A stretch of 64,000 nt of DNA from Pseudomonadota bacterium (lineage in GTDB: Bacteria > Pseudomonadota > Gammaproteobacteria > Xanthomonadales > Xanthomonadaceae), in the NCBI GenBank assembly GCA_963205495.1, contig CAUJIN010000029.1, positions 39,940 through 103,939 of the forward strand. The letters are read 5' to 3'. The stretch's first letter is position 1. The number at the start of each line of letters is the position of its first letter. The notes under the pieces are model-generated. The model saw only the letters and a list, made by a program, of their open reading frames with translations, had not been told where the DNA came from and ran no database searches. Below are positions 1-9,249 of this stretch, one piece after another. The position numbers and the translations under genes were made by a program.

Positions 1-1585
1 GCACCTGGGCGTCGTCTTCTTCCAGCTTGGGCAGGACGCGCCGGCGCAGGCGCTCGGCGGCGAGCTGGATCGGGGTGAGGGGGTTCTTGATTTCATGCGC
101 GAGGCGGCGTGCGACCTCGGCCCAGGCGGCGTCGCGCTGCGCCCGCTCGATCACGGTGGCGTCGTCGAACACTGCCACCGCGCCCTCCCCGGGCAGACGC
201 GCGCCGCGCAGCAGCAGGACGCGCGGCGCGGCATCCACGCCTTCCAGCGTGACCTCCTCGCGCCACTCGCGCGCGCCTTCGCGCAAGCGTTGCAGCAGCG
301 TACCCACCAGCCCCGCGGCCTGCGGCGCGATGCGGCGCAGTTCGGACAGCGGCGTGGCAGCTGGCTGCTCCGGGGTCAGCCCAAGCAGCGCGCGTGCGCT
401 CGCGTTCATGCTGCGCACCTGCAGGTCGGCATCGACCACGAGCACGCCGGCGGTCAGGTGGGTGAGCACGGTTTCCAGAAAGGCCCGCTGGCGTTCGGTT
501 TCCTCCGCGCTGGTGCGCACCCGCGCGCGCGACAGCTCCAGTTCGCGGGTCATGCGGTTGAAGGACTGCACCAGAAAGCCCAGTTCGTCGTCCTCGCCCT
601 CGGGAAGCTCGGCGTCGAAGCGGCCTTCGGCGATCCTGCGGGTGGCGGTGGACAGGCGCGCGATGGGCGCGACCAGGCGGCGCGCCAGTCCGAACGAGGC
701 CAGCACGGTGGCGAACAGCGACAGCAGCAGCACCAGGCTCAGGATCAGGGTGAAGGCCAGCTTCAGCGATCCGCGCAGGAACTGTGCCTGCGAGGCGGCG
801 TGTACGGCCGATTCGACCCGCAGGGTCTGCGCCGCGGCCTCGGCCGGAAGCCGGTACAGCGCCTGCAGGACGCGATCGCCCGGCAGCGTCGCGAGGATGC
901 GGATGCGCAGCCCGTCGCCGTCGCGCTCGGTGGTGGCATACAGGTCGCGGTTGCGCAGCGCCAGGCGGGCTTCGTCCTGCGGCGGCACCGGCAGGAGCAG
1001 GTCGGGATCGGCCGCGGCCAGCGCGCGCACCCGCCCGTCGGCCTCGAACACCGCCATCTGGCGCGCGCGGCTTTCGTCCAGCGCGGTTTCGATGGCGGCA
1101 TCCAGACCTGATGTACCGGCATCGGCCAGCGCCTGCGCGCTGCGCCGGGTTGCCGTGCGTGCTTCGGCCACGCGTTCGTCGAGATAGCGCTGGCCGAGCG
1201 CCAGCGCGTCGGCCAGCGCGTCGGCGTTGTTGGCCGGCAGCCAGGAATCCACCGTGGCGCCGATGAAGCGCACGCCGAAGCCGTAGACCAGCACCAGCGG
1301 CGGCAGCGCGAGCAGCACCAGCAGAAGCAGCAGGCGCCGGGTGAGTCGCGCACCCGGTTCGCCGCGCGCAAGCTGGCGCCGCAGCCGCCACAGGCGCAGT
1401 GCTATGGCCAGCGACAGGAGCGCCAGCGCCGCGAGGGTGAATGCGAACACGGCCGGATACCAGCGCGCATAGCGCGGCCCCAGCCCCTGCGCGCCTGCGA
1501 CCAGATACAGCCCGGCCAGGAGCAGCGCCAGCAGCACCAGCGCCAGTCCGATGCGCAGCGCGCGCGCGCGGCGCGAAGCACTCAC
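1..1585 (-). CDS. ntrY: NtrY-type nitrogen-regulation sensor histidine kinase (partial)
   Basis: Membrane sensor kinase of the NtrY family, partner of an NtrX response regulator that would lie beyond the window start. The visible 528 residues contain three N-terminal membrane helices (about 10-32, 44-64, 83-105), a periplasmic sensor region, a fourth helix, a HAMP linker (ARRLVAPIARLS... to ...SFNRMTREL), a PAS domain and the start of the HisKA domain with the H-box AHEIKNPLTP near residue 497, which is diagnostic for NtrY. The catalytic ATPase domain is cut off by the window edge. The start is a GTG whose last two bases form the TGA of the upstream DUF4390 gene (GTGA overlap), implying translational coupling. 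Established knowledge: NtrYX signals in nitrogen, redox and envelope control; the ligand is not predictable here. Confidence 0.9.
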   Translation of the reverse strand, partial: MSASRRARALRIGLALVLLALLLAGLYLVAGAQGLGPRYARWYPAVFAFTLAALALLSLAIALRLWRLRRQLARGEPGARLTRRLLLLLVLLALPPLVLVYGFGVRFIGATVDSWLPANNADALADALALGQRYLDERVAEARTATRRSAQALADAGTSGLDAAIETALDESRARQMAVFEADGRVRALAAADPDLLLPVPPQDEARLALRNRDLYATTERDGDGLRIRILATLPGDRVLQALYRLPAEAAAQTLRVESAVHAASQAQFLRGSLKLAFTLILSLVLLLSLFATVLASFGLARRLVAPIARLSTATRRIAEGRFDAELPEGEDDELGFLVQSFNRMTRELELSRARVRTSAEETERQRAFLETVLTHLTAGVLVVDADLQVRSMNASARALLGLTPEQPAATPLSELRRIAPQAAGLVGTLLQRLREGAREWREEVTLEGVDAAPRVLLLRGARLPGEGAVAVFDDATVIERAQRDAAWAEVARRLAHEIKNPLTPIQLAAERLRRRVLPKLEEDDAQV

Positions 1586-2214
1586 GGCGCACTCCAGACG
1601 AAAGTTTCCGAAGCCAGCTGCCACTGCTCGGGCTCGAAGAACGCCGGGAACCTGAGCGGCGTCGGCAGCGCCGCGTGGTCCAGCCACACCTGCACGCGAC
1701 CGGCGCAGCGCGCATCGGCGGGCAGGTCGAGCGGCAGGCGCACCCGGTCCAGCGCTGCCGCCAGCGCCGCCAATCGGGTGAAGCCGCGAACTTCGTCGTC
1801 GCCTTCGCGCTGCAGTTCGTACTGGCGCTTGAGCGGCGCGTGGCGCAGCCAGAAGGCCCGCTGCCTCCCGTGTCCGCAGGCCTGGATGCGGTACACCAGG
1901 CGCAGCGCGATGCCGTGGTCGAGCGCTGCGTGCATCGCCTCGGACAGCTCGATGCGCTGGATCACCTCCAGCGTCAGGCCCTCGGGCGCGGGCATCGTGC
2001 GCGCGGCGCTGATGCTGGCGCGCCGCGCGCCTTCAGCGCATCCGCCCAGAAGCAGGAGCAGGGCCAGCAGCAGGCAGCTTTTCCAGGATGGCGTAGAAGA
2101 AACCGTCTCCGCCCTCGGCCTGCGGCAGGCGCTGCGCGCCCGCGCCGATGCGCCGCCCGAGGTCGTCGGGCGCAGCGAGGGCGCGGGCGCTGGGCGTGCG
2201 TGCAAGGAAGGCAT
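1582..2214 (-). CDS. DUF4390 family exported protein
   Basis: Small exported protein of unknown function, found in this position (between rsmB and ntrY) in related genomes. It carries a leucine-rich hydrophobic stretch ending in LGGC, which looks like a lipobox, followed by about 155 residues with the DUF4390 pattern (L..V.QRIELSEAM..AL..GI.LRL.Y). The start is uncertain: no ATG, GTG or TTG lies just before the hydrophobic leader. The frame is open upstream, inside rsmB, to ATGs at 2214 and 2259, and neither has a convincing ribosome binding site. A CTG within the leader, or re-initiation after the rsmB stop (2033-2035), are alternatives. It overlaps rsmB in a different frame and the ntrY start by 4 bases, so the three are probably one operon. 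Confidence 0.65.
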   Translation of the reverse strand: MPSLHARPAPAPSLRPTTSGGASARARSACRRPRAETVSSTPSWKSCLLLALLLLLGGCAEGARRASISAARTMPAPEGLTLEVIQRIELSEAMHAALDHGIALRLVYRIQACGHGRQRAFWLRHAPLKRQYELQREGDDEVRGFTRLAALAAALDRVRLPLDLPADARCAGRVQVWLDHAALPTPLRFPAFFEPEQWQLASETFVWSAP

Positions 2215-3388
2215 CGATCTGGCGGTCGTTCTCGTCCCGGAGCACGGAACAGGTCGCATAGACTAGACGCCCGCCCGGGCGCAGCATAGGCCAGGCCGCA
2301 TCGAGCAGGTCCGACTGCTGGCGCACCAGCGCCGCGATGTCTTCATCGCGCCGGTGCCATTTGATGTCGGGCTGGCGGCGGATCACGCCGGTGGCCGAAC
2401 AGGGCGCATCGAGCAGGATGCGGTCGAATGGCGCGCCGTCCCACCAGTCGCCGGGCCGCGCGCCGTCGCCGGCCACGCAGCGTGCCGCAAGGCCGAGTCG
2501 CGTCAGAGTCTGCTCCACCTTCGCCAGCCGCGCCGCATCGATGTCGAGCGCCACCACTTCGGCCAGATCCCCGAAGAGTTCGAGAATCTGCGCGGTCTTG
2601 CCTCCGGGAGCTGCGCCGATGTCGAGCACGCGCTCGCCGGGACGCGCGTCGAGCAGGGGCACCGCGCGCTGCGCCGAGAGGTCCTGCACCGAGATCAGGC
2701 CTTCCTCCCAGCCCGGCAGACGCCCCGGCGCAACCGGTCGTGTCAGGCGCAGCGCCTGCGGCACATCGGCCGCAGGCTCGGCATCGAATCCTGCCGCGGC
2801 AAGCCGCTCTGCCACCGCCTCGCGCGCAGCGCGGCGGCGGTTGACCCGCAGCCACATCGGCGCCTGGGCGTTGTTGTTTTCCAGGATGCCCGCAGCGTCC
2901 TGCGGCCAGTCGGCCGCGAGCCGGTCCAGCAGCCAGCGCGGGTGCGCTCGTTCGGCCTCGGGGCGGGACTGCAGCGCCGCGCGCAGCGCTTCGCGTTCGC
3001 GCACGAAGCGGCGCAGCACCGCGTTGACCAGCCCCACCAGGCGCGGCTGACGCAGCGTGCGCGCGGCTTCGGCGGTAGCGGAAATGGCGGCGTAGTCGGA
3101 CAGCGCCATCGCATCGAGCTGGGCGAAACCGCCCAGCAGCAGCGCGTGGATGCCGCGCGAAGCCGGCGGCAGCGGACGATCCAGCAGGCGGCCCAGCCAG
3201 AATTCATAGCGCGGCATCCAGCGCACGGCCTCGAAGGCGATCGCCTCGCACAGGGCGCGGTCGCGCGGATCGGGAAGCCGCGCCAGCGCCTCCGGCAGGA
3301 CGGCCTTGAGCGAGCGCCCGCCGAAGCGCACCGCCGCGATCGCCTCGGCCGCGAGCGCGCGCGGCATGGCGCCGGAAGGTGCGCTCAT
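2033..3388 (-). CDS. rsmB: 16S rRNA (cytosine(967)-C(5))-methyltransferase
   Basis: Methylates C967 of 16S rRNA using SAM. 451 residues: an N-terminal NusB-like RNA-binding domain (about 1-140) and a C-terminal Rossmann methyltransferase. SAM motif I is [13 protein letters not shown]; both RsmB/Nop2-type cysteines are present, in [12 protein letters not shown] and YATCSVL. The ATG overlaps the fmt stop by 4 bases (ATGA), giving the fmt-rsmB pair known from many proteobacteria. The last ~20 codons ([13 protein letters not shown]) run past the usual end of the family and overlap the DUF4390 leader region. Confidence 0.96.
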   Translation of the reverse strand: MSAPSGAMPRALAAEAIAAVRFGGRSLKAVLPEALARLPDPRDRALCEAIAFEAVRWMPRYEFWLGRLLDRPLPPASRGIHALLLGGFAQLDAMALSDYAAISATAEAARTLRQPRLVGLVNAVLRRFVREREALRAALQSRPEAERAHPRWLLDRLAADWPQDAAGILENNNAQAPMWLRVNRRRAAREAVAERLAAAGFDAEPAADVPQALRLTRPVAPGRLPGWEEGLISVQDLSAQRAVPLLDARPGERVLDIGAAPGGKTAQILELFGDLAEVVALDIDAARLAKVEQTLTRLGLAARCVAGDGARPGDWWDGAPFDRILLDAPCSATGVIRRQPDIKWHRRDEDIAALVRQQSDLLDAAWPMLRPGGRLVYATCSVLRDENDRQIDAFLARTPSARALAAPDDLGRRIGAGAQRLPQAEGGDGFFYAILEKLPAAGPAPASGRMR

Positions 3389-4302
3389 CGGCGCAGCCCG
3401 GGGCGCGCGTTGAGGTAGTCGGTCGCGGAAATCGCCCGCCCGCCGTCGCGCTGCACCACATCGAGGCGCAGCGCGCCATCGCTGCAGGCCACCACGAGGC
3501 CCTCGCGCCCGGCCAGAAGCACCGCGCCCGGCGCGCCATTCCCTGCCACGGCGACGGCGCGGTGGATGCGCAAACGCTCGCCCTCGAGCTGGACTTCAGC
3601 GACCGGCCACGGGTTGAAGGCGCGGATGCGGCGCGCGAGCGTCGCGGCCGGCTGCGCCCAGTCGAGCCGCGCCTCGGCCTTGTCGAGCTTGTGCGCGTAG
3701 GTGGCCTGCGCGTGGTCCTGCGGCACGGCCAGCGGCGCCTTTCCTGCGGCCAGCTGCAACAGCCCCTCGGCCAGCACGTCCGCGCCCAGCCCGGCCAGTC
3801 GATCGTGCAGGCTGCCGCCGGTGTCCTCGTCCGAAATCGGAGTGGCCGCGCGCAGCAGCACCGGGCCGGTGTCCAGTCCCTTTTCCATCTGCATCAGGCA
3901 CACGCCGGTTTCACCGTCGCCCGCCTCGATGGCGCGCTGGATGGGTGCGGCGCCGCGCCAGCGCGGCAAGAGCGAGGCGTGCACGTTCCAGGCGCCGAAG
4001 CGCGGGATATCGAGCACCGCCTGCGGCAGGATCAGGCCGTAGGCCACCACGATCAGGAGGTCGGGCGCGAATGCCGCCAGCTGCGCCTGCACCTCGGTCT
4101 CGCGCAGGGACTGGGGCTGGAGCACCGATATCCCGTGTTCCAGCGCGACCTGCTTGACCGGGCTCATCTGCGGCTGGCGGCCGCGCCCGGCCGGGCGGTC
4201 GGGCTGGGTCAGCACAGCAAGCACGCTGCCGCCTTCCAGCGCCGCGCGCAGGCAGGGCACGGCGAAGTCGGGGGTGCCGGCGAACAGCAGTCGGAGCGTC
4301 AT
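3385..4302 (-). CDS. fmt: methionyl-tRNA formyltransferase
   Basis: Transfers a formyl group from 10-formyl-THF to initiator Met-tRNA. 305 residues, the usual length. The N-terminus [16 protein letters not shown] is typical, the active site signature [16 protein letters not shown] contains the family SLLPxxRGxAP, and the catalytic Asp lies in GLDTGPVLL. The start at 4302 follows AAGGA at 5 bases; the frame is open further upstream, antisense to nothing but in a shadow frame of def, so the longer version is rejected. Lies 65 bp downstream of def and overlaps rsmB. Confidence 0.97.
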   Translation of the reverse strand: MTLRLLFAGTPDFAVPCLRAALEGGSVLAVLTQPDRPAGRGRQPQMSPVKQVALEHGISVLQPQSLRETEVQAQLAAFAPDLLIVVAYGLILPQAVLDIPRFGAWNVHASLLPRWRGAAPIQRAIEAGDGETGVCLMQMEKGLDTGPVLLRAATPISDEDTGGSLHDRLAGLGADVLAEGLLQLAAGKAPLAVPQDHAQATYAHKLDKAEARLDWAQPAATLARRIRAFNPWPVAEVQLEGERLRIHRAVAVAGNGAPGAVLLAGREGLVVACSDGALRLDVVQRDGGRAISATDYLNARPGLRR

Positions 4303-4367
4303 TTCTTTCCTTCGGAAACGACGACGCGCGGACGGGCCGCGCGCCGGGACAGCGGATGGAGGCGGGT

Positions 4368-4877
4368 TCAGGCCGCGCTGCGGCGCAGCTTGGCCAGCTT
4401 GCGCTTGACCATGTCGCGCTTGAGCGGGGAGAGATGGTCGATGAAGAGCTTGCCTTCCAGATGGTCCATCTCGTGCTGGATGCACACCGCCAGCAATCCG
4501 TCGGCAGCCAGTTCGAAGGGCTTGCCGAACTCGTCGAGCGCCTGCACCACGATGGAAGCGGCGCGGGTCACGTCGGCGTTGATGGTCGGCACCGAGAGGC
4601 AGCCCTCCTGACAGACCTGCTCGCCTTCGCGCGCGACGATGCGCGGGTTGACGAAGACGCGGCGTTCGTCGCGCGCTTCGGACACGTCGATCACCATGAA
4701 GCGACGGTGGTCGTCGACCTGGCTGGCCGCCAGCCCGATGCCCGGCGCTTCGTACATCGTCTCGAACATGTCGGCGACGTGGGCGCGGAAGGCATCGTCC
4801 AGTTCCGCGGGGTCGACCGCGCGCGCCACGGTGCGCAGGCGCGGGTCGGGGAATTCGAGGATGGTGAGCTTGGCCAT
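4368..4877 (-). CDS. def: peptide deformylase
   Basis: Removes the N-formyl group from nascent proteins; iron- or zinc-dependent cytosolic enzyme. 169 residues with all three family motifs: [16 protein letters not shown] and the metal-binding [11 protein letters not shown]. First gene of the def-fmt-rsmB-DUF4390-ntrY run and divergent from the LysM gene, the conserved arrangement in this order of bacteria. Confidence 0.97.
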   Translation of the reverse strand: MAKLTILEFPDPRLRTVARAVDPAELDDAFRAHVADMFETMYEAPGIGLAASQVDDHRRFMVIDVSEARDERRVFVNPRIVAREGEQVCQEGCLSVPTINADVTRAASIVVQALDEFGKPFELAADGLLAVCIQHEMDHLEGKLFIDHLSPLKRDMVKRKLAKLRRSAA

Positions 4878-5020
4878 GACGGGAAGATGGGCTCCGGGTC
4901 CGCGGAATGCAAGGCGACCAACGATCGAAACGGACTGCAGGCGCGTCCGCCATTGTACCGGCTTGCGCCCCGCTTTCCTCCCGCCAGCGCCCCCTGTTTC
5001 GTTTCTTCACGGTTTTCCGC

Positions 5021-5026
5021 TATATT
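5021..5026 (+). promoter_or_regulatory. candidate -10 element of the LysM gene
   Basis: In the divergent def/LysM gap, TATATT occurs about 50 bp before the LysM start in locally AT-rich DNA, unusual in this GC-rich window. No good -35 hexamer is seen 16-18 bp upstream, so only the -10 is called. Confidence 0.3.
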
Positions 5027-5078
5027 CACTTTCAAGTCAGGGGGCAAACCTGCTTGGGGAATCAGGTAGATGGAAGCC

Positions 5079-6248
5079 ATGTTTAAAAAACTTCTTGCAG
5101 TTTCCGCGGCAGCGTTGTTGACCTTCGCGACGGGCGCTCTCGCCCTGCAGATGCGCGCCGACCATCCCGACACCTACACGGTGCAGAAGGGCGACACGCT
5201 CTGGGACATCGCCAAGCGGTTCCTCAACGAGCCGTGGCTGTGGCCGGAAATCTGGCAGGCCAACCCGCAGATCGAGAATCCGCACCTCATCTATCCGGGC
5301 GACGTGCTCAGCCTGGCCTATCTGGGCCGCGGCCGAAACCAGCCGGCGCTGATGGTCAATCGCCTGTCCCCCAAGGTCCGGGCCGAGGCGATGCCCGTCC
5401 CGGCGGTGCCGCTGTCGGAGGTGCAGGACTTCCTCACCAACCAGCACGTGCTGGATGAGGACCAGTACAAGGCCCTTCCCTATGTGATCAGCACGGAAGA
5501 AAACCAGCTGATGGGGGCGGAGGGGCACGTCATCTATGTGCGCGGCGCAAATCTGGAACCTGGCACCCGGGTCTCGATCGTGCGCCCGACGCTGCGCTAC
5601 GCGATGATGCCGCTCGCCAACGACAAGCATCCCGAGCGCGAGCCCATCCTGCGCCGCGACGCATGGAACGCCAGCCAGGGTGCCGAGCCGATCCACAGCC
5701 GCATCCGCTGGGCGCATCGATTCATTGCGGGCAAGCGATTCGACACCCTCGGCTGGGAAGTCAACGAGATCGCCCAGGGCCAGGTCACGCGCAGCGGCGA
5801 TCCGTCCACGGTGCTGCTCGTTCCGGGCGGGCACGAGGTCAAGAAGGGCGACCTGCTGATGCCCTATGAAGCCTTCCCCCACGACCTGAGCTTCTACCCG
5901 CATGCTCCCGCCCAGATCCCGGCCAACGCGCGCGTGCTTGCCATCACCGACCACTACCAGTTCGGCGGACGCAACGACGTGGTGGCCATTTCCGCAGGTG
6001 CCCGCGAGGGCCTGGAGAACGGCCAGGTGTTCTCGATCTGGCACCAGGGCGAGCGGGTCCGCGACGATGTGCGTTTCCCGCAGCGCGTCGAAGCCAATCT
6101 CGACCGCAACAAGGTCGATCTGCCGGACGAATTCGCCGGCCACGTCATGATTTTCCGCACCTTCGACAAGGTCAGCTACGGCCTGATCATGGACGGCATC
6201 CGCCCCGTCCAGCTCGGCGACCGGCTCGATGCGCCGGATCGCCACTGA
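5079..6248 (+). CDS. LysM peptidoglycan-binding domain protein
   Basis: Exported protein of 389 residues. A signal peptide (MFKKLLAVSAAALLTFATG) is followed by one LysM domain (YTVQKGDTLWDIAKRFL to LIYPGDVLSL, about residues 33-80), which binds peptidoglycan glycan strands. The remaining ~300 residues have no recognised catalytic domain; this is the family standing upstream of dprA in Xanthomonadales. An ATG three codons earlier (5070) is an alternative start. Function beyond cell-wall binding is unknown. Confidence 0.88.
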   Translation: MFKKLLAVSAAALLTFATGALALQMRADHPDTYTVQKGDTLWDIAKRFLNEPWLWPEIWQANPQIENPHLIYPGDVLSLAYLGRGRNQPALMVNRLSPKVRAEAMPVPAVPLSEVQDFLTNQHVLDEDQYKALPYVISTEENQLMGAEGHVIYVRGANLEPGTRVSIVRPTLRYAMMPLANDKHPEREPILRRDAWNASQGAEPIHSRIRWAHRFIAGKRFDTLGWEVNEIAQGQVTRSGDPSTVLLVPGGHEVKKGDLLMPYEAFPHDLSFYPHAPAQIPANARVLAITDHYQFGGRNDVVAISAGAREGLENGQVFSIWHQGERVRDDVRFPQRVEANLDRNKVDLPDEFAGHVMIFRTFDKVSYGLIMDGIRPVQLGDRLDAPDRH

Positions 6249-6260
6249 AGCCACTCCGTC

Positions 6261-6287
6261 GCCGCGGGCGGGATTTCCGCCCGCGGC
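6261..6287. terminator. stable hairpin between LysM gene and dprA
   Basis: Perfect 11-bp inverted repeat (GCCGCGGGCGG and its complement) around a GATTT loop, 13 bp after the LysM stop. No T-run follows, so it may be a weak or Rho-assisted terminator or an mRNA-stabilising 3' hairpin. Confidence 0.45.
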
Positions 6288-6306
6288 CCCATGCTGATTC
6301 CGGCGC

Positions 6307-7452
6307 ATGACCCGTGACGCGACCGACGCCTGGCTGCGGGTGATCCGGGCACCGGGGCTGGGCGCAAGCCGCATCCGCCTGCTGCTCGAACGCTTCGGTT
6401 CCATAGAGTCCGCCGCTACCGCAAGCCCTGCCGCACTGCGTGCCGCTGGTGTGCCCGAAAGCGCGATCGACTGGCTGGCCGCTCCTGCGATCGACGCCCT
6501 CGCCGCCGATCGCGCCTGGCTGGATTCCTCCCCGAACCACCACCTCATCCCCTGCGACAGCGCCGATTTTCCCGCGCTTCTCGCCCGCGCACCGCGCGCG
6601 CCGGCGGCGCTGTTCGTGGCAGGCGATCCTCAGTGGCTGTGGTTCCCGCAGCTCGCCATCGTGGGCAGCCGCAACCCCACCGACGGCGGCCTCGCCAACG
6701 CCCGCGACTTCGCCCGCGCGCTGGCGCATTCGGGCCTTGTCATCACTTCCGGACTGGCGGACGGCATCGACGCCGCCGCCCACGCCGCCGCCCTACAGGC
6801 CGGAGTGGCAACCGTGGCCGTGGTCGCCACCGGGCCGGACCTCGTCTATCCGGCACGCAACCGCGCCTTGGCCGAGGCGATCGCAGCGCGCGGCGCCATC
6901 GTCAGCGAATATCCGCCCGGCACCGCCGCCCAGCGCCCGCACTTCCCGATGCGCAACCGCATCATCGCCGGCCTCTCGCTGGGCACCCTGGTGGTGGAAG
7001 CGGCACAGCGCAGCGGCGCGCTGATCACCGCGCGCGAGGCCGCCGAAGCCGGGCGCGAAGTCTTCGCCTTGCCCGGCTCGATCCACAACCCGCTGGCGCG
7101 CGGCTGCCACCGCCTGATCCGCGAAGGCGCGGCGCTGGTGGAAACCGCGCAGGAAATCATCGACGCGTTGGGGCCCCGCGCGCAGGAACTTGCCGCCGCG
7201 CTGCGCGGACGCCTGCAGGATGCCGCCGCCGGCAACGCACCTGCCCGCGGCGAGCCGGAGGAGGATGCCGATTACCGCAGGCTGCGCGCCGCACTGGGCC
7301 ACGATCCGGTACCCATCGACACCCTGGCCGAGCGCACCGGGTTGACGGTCGCCACCCTATCCTCCATGCTGATTCTCATGGAACTGGACGGTCGCGTGAC
7401 CGTTTCCCACGGGCGCTACGCGCTTGGCCACCGGCGGGACGACGCCACATGA
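6307..7452 (+). CDS. dprA: DNA-processing protein DprA (Smf)
   Basis: Loads RecA on incoming single-stranded DNA during natural transformation. 381 residues: an N-terminal SAM-like region, the Rossmann-like core with VGSRNPTDGG, SGLADGIDAAAH and the FPMRNRIIAGLS segment, and a C-terminal winged-helix (DML1-like) region ending near residue 375. Followed after 28 bp by smg, the conserved dprA-smg-topA order. Together with the ComEA-like gene at 57871 it hints at competence, though neither proves it. Confidence 0.96.
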   Translation: MTRDATDAWLRVIRAPGLGASRIRLLLERFGSIESAATASPAALRAAGVPESAIDWLAAPAIDALAADRAWLDSSPNHHLIPCDSADFPALLARAPRAPAALFVAGDPQWLWFPQLAIVGSRNPTDGGLANARDFARALAHSGLVITSGLADGIDAAAHAAALQAGVATVAVVATGPDLVYPARNRALAEAIAARGAIVSEYPPGTAAQRPHFPMRNRIIAGLSLGTLVVEAAQRSGALITAREAAEAGREVFALPGSIHNPLARGCHRLIREGAALVETAQEIIDALGPRAQELAAALRGRLQDAAAGNAPARGEPEEDADYRRLRAALGHDPVPIDTLAERTGLTVATLSSMLILMELDGRVTVSHGRYALGHRRDDAT

Positions 7453-7480
7453 TGCCCGGCCGGGCGCAGGTTGAGGACGG

Positions 7481-7963
7481 ATGAAAGAAACCTTGCTGGA
7501 CGTACTTCTCTACCTGTTCGAGAACTACTTCTACGACGACCCGGACGCCGTCAGGGACCGCAACACGCTTCAGGCCGGCCTGATCCAGGCGGGTTTCAGC
7601 CCCAGCGAAATCAGCAAGGCCTTCGACTGGCTCGAAGCCCTGGACGACCAGCGCGCGCAGTTCGCCGCAACGGGCGAGTACCTGCGCCAGGCGCCAACCC
7701 GCGTCTACGTTGCGCACGAGCTCGAACGACTGGATGCCGACAGCCGCGGCTTCCTGATGTTCCTGTGCCAGAACGGCATCCTCGATGCCGCCCAGCACGA
7801 ACACGTCGTGGAGCGCGCGCTGGCGCTGGACCATGAGGACATCGACCTGGAAGACCTCAAATGGGTCGTGCTGATGGTGTTGTTCAACCAGCCCGGGCAG
7901 GAAGAAGCCTTTGCCTGGATGGAAAGCCTCCTGTTCCAGGAGCCGGGCGAGCCGCAGCACTGA
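7481..7963 (+). CDS. smg: Smg protein (DUF494)
   Basis: 160-residue cytosolic protein of the DUF494/Smg family, recognisable from [16 protein letters not shown] at the start, the [18 protein letters not shown] helix region and the [10 protein letters not shown] segment. Molecular function is unknown; it is nearly always found between dprA and topA. A GAGGACGG stretch sits just before the ATG. Confidence 0.93.
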   Translation: MKETLLDVLLYLFENYFYDDPDAVRDRNTLQAGLIQAGFSPSEISKAFDWLEALDDQRAQFAATGEYLRQAPTRVYVAHELERLDADSRGFLMFLCQNGILDAAQHEHVVERALALDHEDIDLEDLKWVVLMVLFNQPGQEEAFAWMESLLFQEPGEPQH

Positions 7964-8041
7964 TCTCCGCCAACTTCCTCGTCACCTTACCTTCACCGGA
8001 TGCGGCCTTTGCGGCATCTTTCGCATCGGGAACCAGAAAAA

Positions 8042-9013
8042 ATGTCGGACCAGTGGATCGATCCAGGCAAAATCGTCGGCAGCCATCTGATCAGGGATGA
8101 CGTCGTCCAGGCCGGCTTCCTCAAGCGCTGGGCGGCACTGTTCCTCGACCAGCTCGTCATCGGCATTGCCTTCTATGCACTGATGTTCCTCGTCGTCCTC
8201 GTCGCCGCCGTGGTGGGCGGAGTCGGGAATCTGCAAGCACTGGATTCCGAGGATCCGCCCGGATGGGTGATCGCCGCCTACATCGGCCTCACGCTTTTCT
8301 ACTATCTGGCCGCCGGCACCTACTACGCTCTGATGGAAAGCTCTTCGCATCAGGCCACGCTGGGCAAGATGGCGCTGGGAATCAAGGTGGTCGACCGCAA
8401 CGGCGGCCGACTCACGCTCGCCCATGCCGCCGGTCGCTGGTTCGCCGCCAGCCTGTCGTACCTTACGCTCTACATCGGCTTCCTGATGGCGGCCTTCACC
8501 GACCGCAAGCAGGCCCTGCACGACCTGATCGCCAGCACCTTCGTGGTGGATCGCTGGGCCTATACCGAGCACCCCGAGCTTCAGAAGCGCGGGCTCGGCG
8601 GATGCGCCCTGGCGCTGGTGATCGGAATGATGGTGCTGATCGTCGTGTCGGTCCTTGCCGTGCTCGCCGCCATCGCCATCCCCGCCTACCAGCAATACCA
8701 GGCGCGCGCCCAGTTCGCACAGGTCGAGGTAGCGCTGAACCCGCTGCGCGAGCAGGTGGCGGAAGCCGCAGGCGAGGGCTGCCCGGACAACTCCAGCCCC
8801 GGCTTCGGCACGCCGGAGAGCTACGCCGCGCCCGGCATCACCCGCATCGTGGTCGGCGAGTTCGAGGAAGGCTTCTGCGGAATCTCGGTATGGATGCCGC
8901 CAACCAGCGGCAGCGTGGAACGCCAGTTCCTGGCGGAACTGGATCCGGATGACGGCACCTGGTATTGCACCAACAAGGCCGACATCGAGCGGCTTCCGGG
9001 CTGGTGCCGCTGA
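8042..9013 (+). CDS. RDD-domain membrane protein with C-terminal type IV pilin-like domain
   Basis: 323 residues. Residues about 20-175 form an RDD domain (GFLKRWAALFLDQLV, then TLGKMALGIKVVDRNG and TDRKQALHDLIA) with several membrane helices. From about residue 190 it changes character: a hydrophobic helix ending LAAIAIPAYQQYQARAQ, which matches the N-terminal helix of mature type IVa pilins. Then comes a ~90-residue globular part with cysteine pairs (GCPDN, FCGIS) and an end DGTWYCTNKADIERLPGWC that matches the pilin D-region pattern W-x-C...LP-x-x-C. There is no prepilin leader, so it is unlikely to be processed by PilD. The start at 8042 (MSDQWIDPG) is preferred over an ATG 14 codons upstream because the RDD domain begins right after it. 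Role unknown. Confidence 0.85.
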   Translation: MSDQWIDPGKIVGSHLIRDDVVQAGFLKRWAALFLDQLVIGIAFYALMFLVVLVAAVVGGVGNLQALDSEDPPGWVIAAYIGLTLFYYLAAGTYYALMESSSHQATLGKMALGIKVVDRNGGRLTLAHAAGRWFAASLSYLTLYIGFLMAAFTDRKQALHDLIASTFVVDRWAYTEHPELQKRGLGGCALALVIGMMVLIVVSVLAVLAAIAIPAYQQYQARAQFAQVEVALNPLREQVAEAAGEGCPDNSSPGFGTPESYAAPGITRIVVGEFEEGFCGISVWMPPTSGSVERQFLAELDPDDGTWYCTNKADIERLPGWCR

Positions 9014-9249
9014 AACCCGGCGCCGGGGCGACCACCGGAAACCTCGAGATGGCACCGGGCGCCACCCGGGTCCACGCACTCGATCGCTCACCGAGGCTGC
9101 GCGCGACCCGGCGCGGAGCCTTTTGCCGCTTCAACCGACCAGCCTCGGCTTGACAGCCCGACCCATCGCATGCTTTGACTAGAAACAGGAGCTCCCGGCC
9201 CGCCGCTCCGCATTCGGGCTGCGGGAGTTCACCCACAACAAGAATCCCG
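9014..9249 (+). promoter_or_regulatory. topA upstream region with candidate -35 box
   Basis: 236 bp without a gene. It contains a perfect TTGACA at 9150-9155; the -10 position 17-18 bp downstream reads only CTTTGA/TTTGAC, so this is a weak promoter candidate about 95 bp before topA. Confidence 0.25.

Noticed and set aside
9150..9178. Consensus sigma-70 promoter for topA
   Set aside because: The TTGACA is perfect but the -10 position is poor at every allowed spacing.
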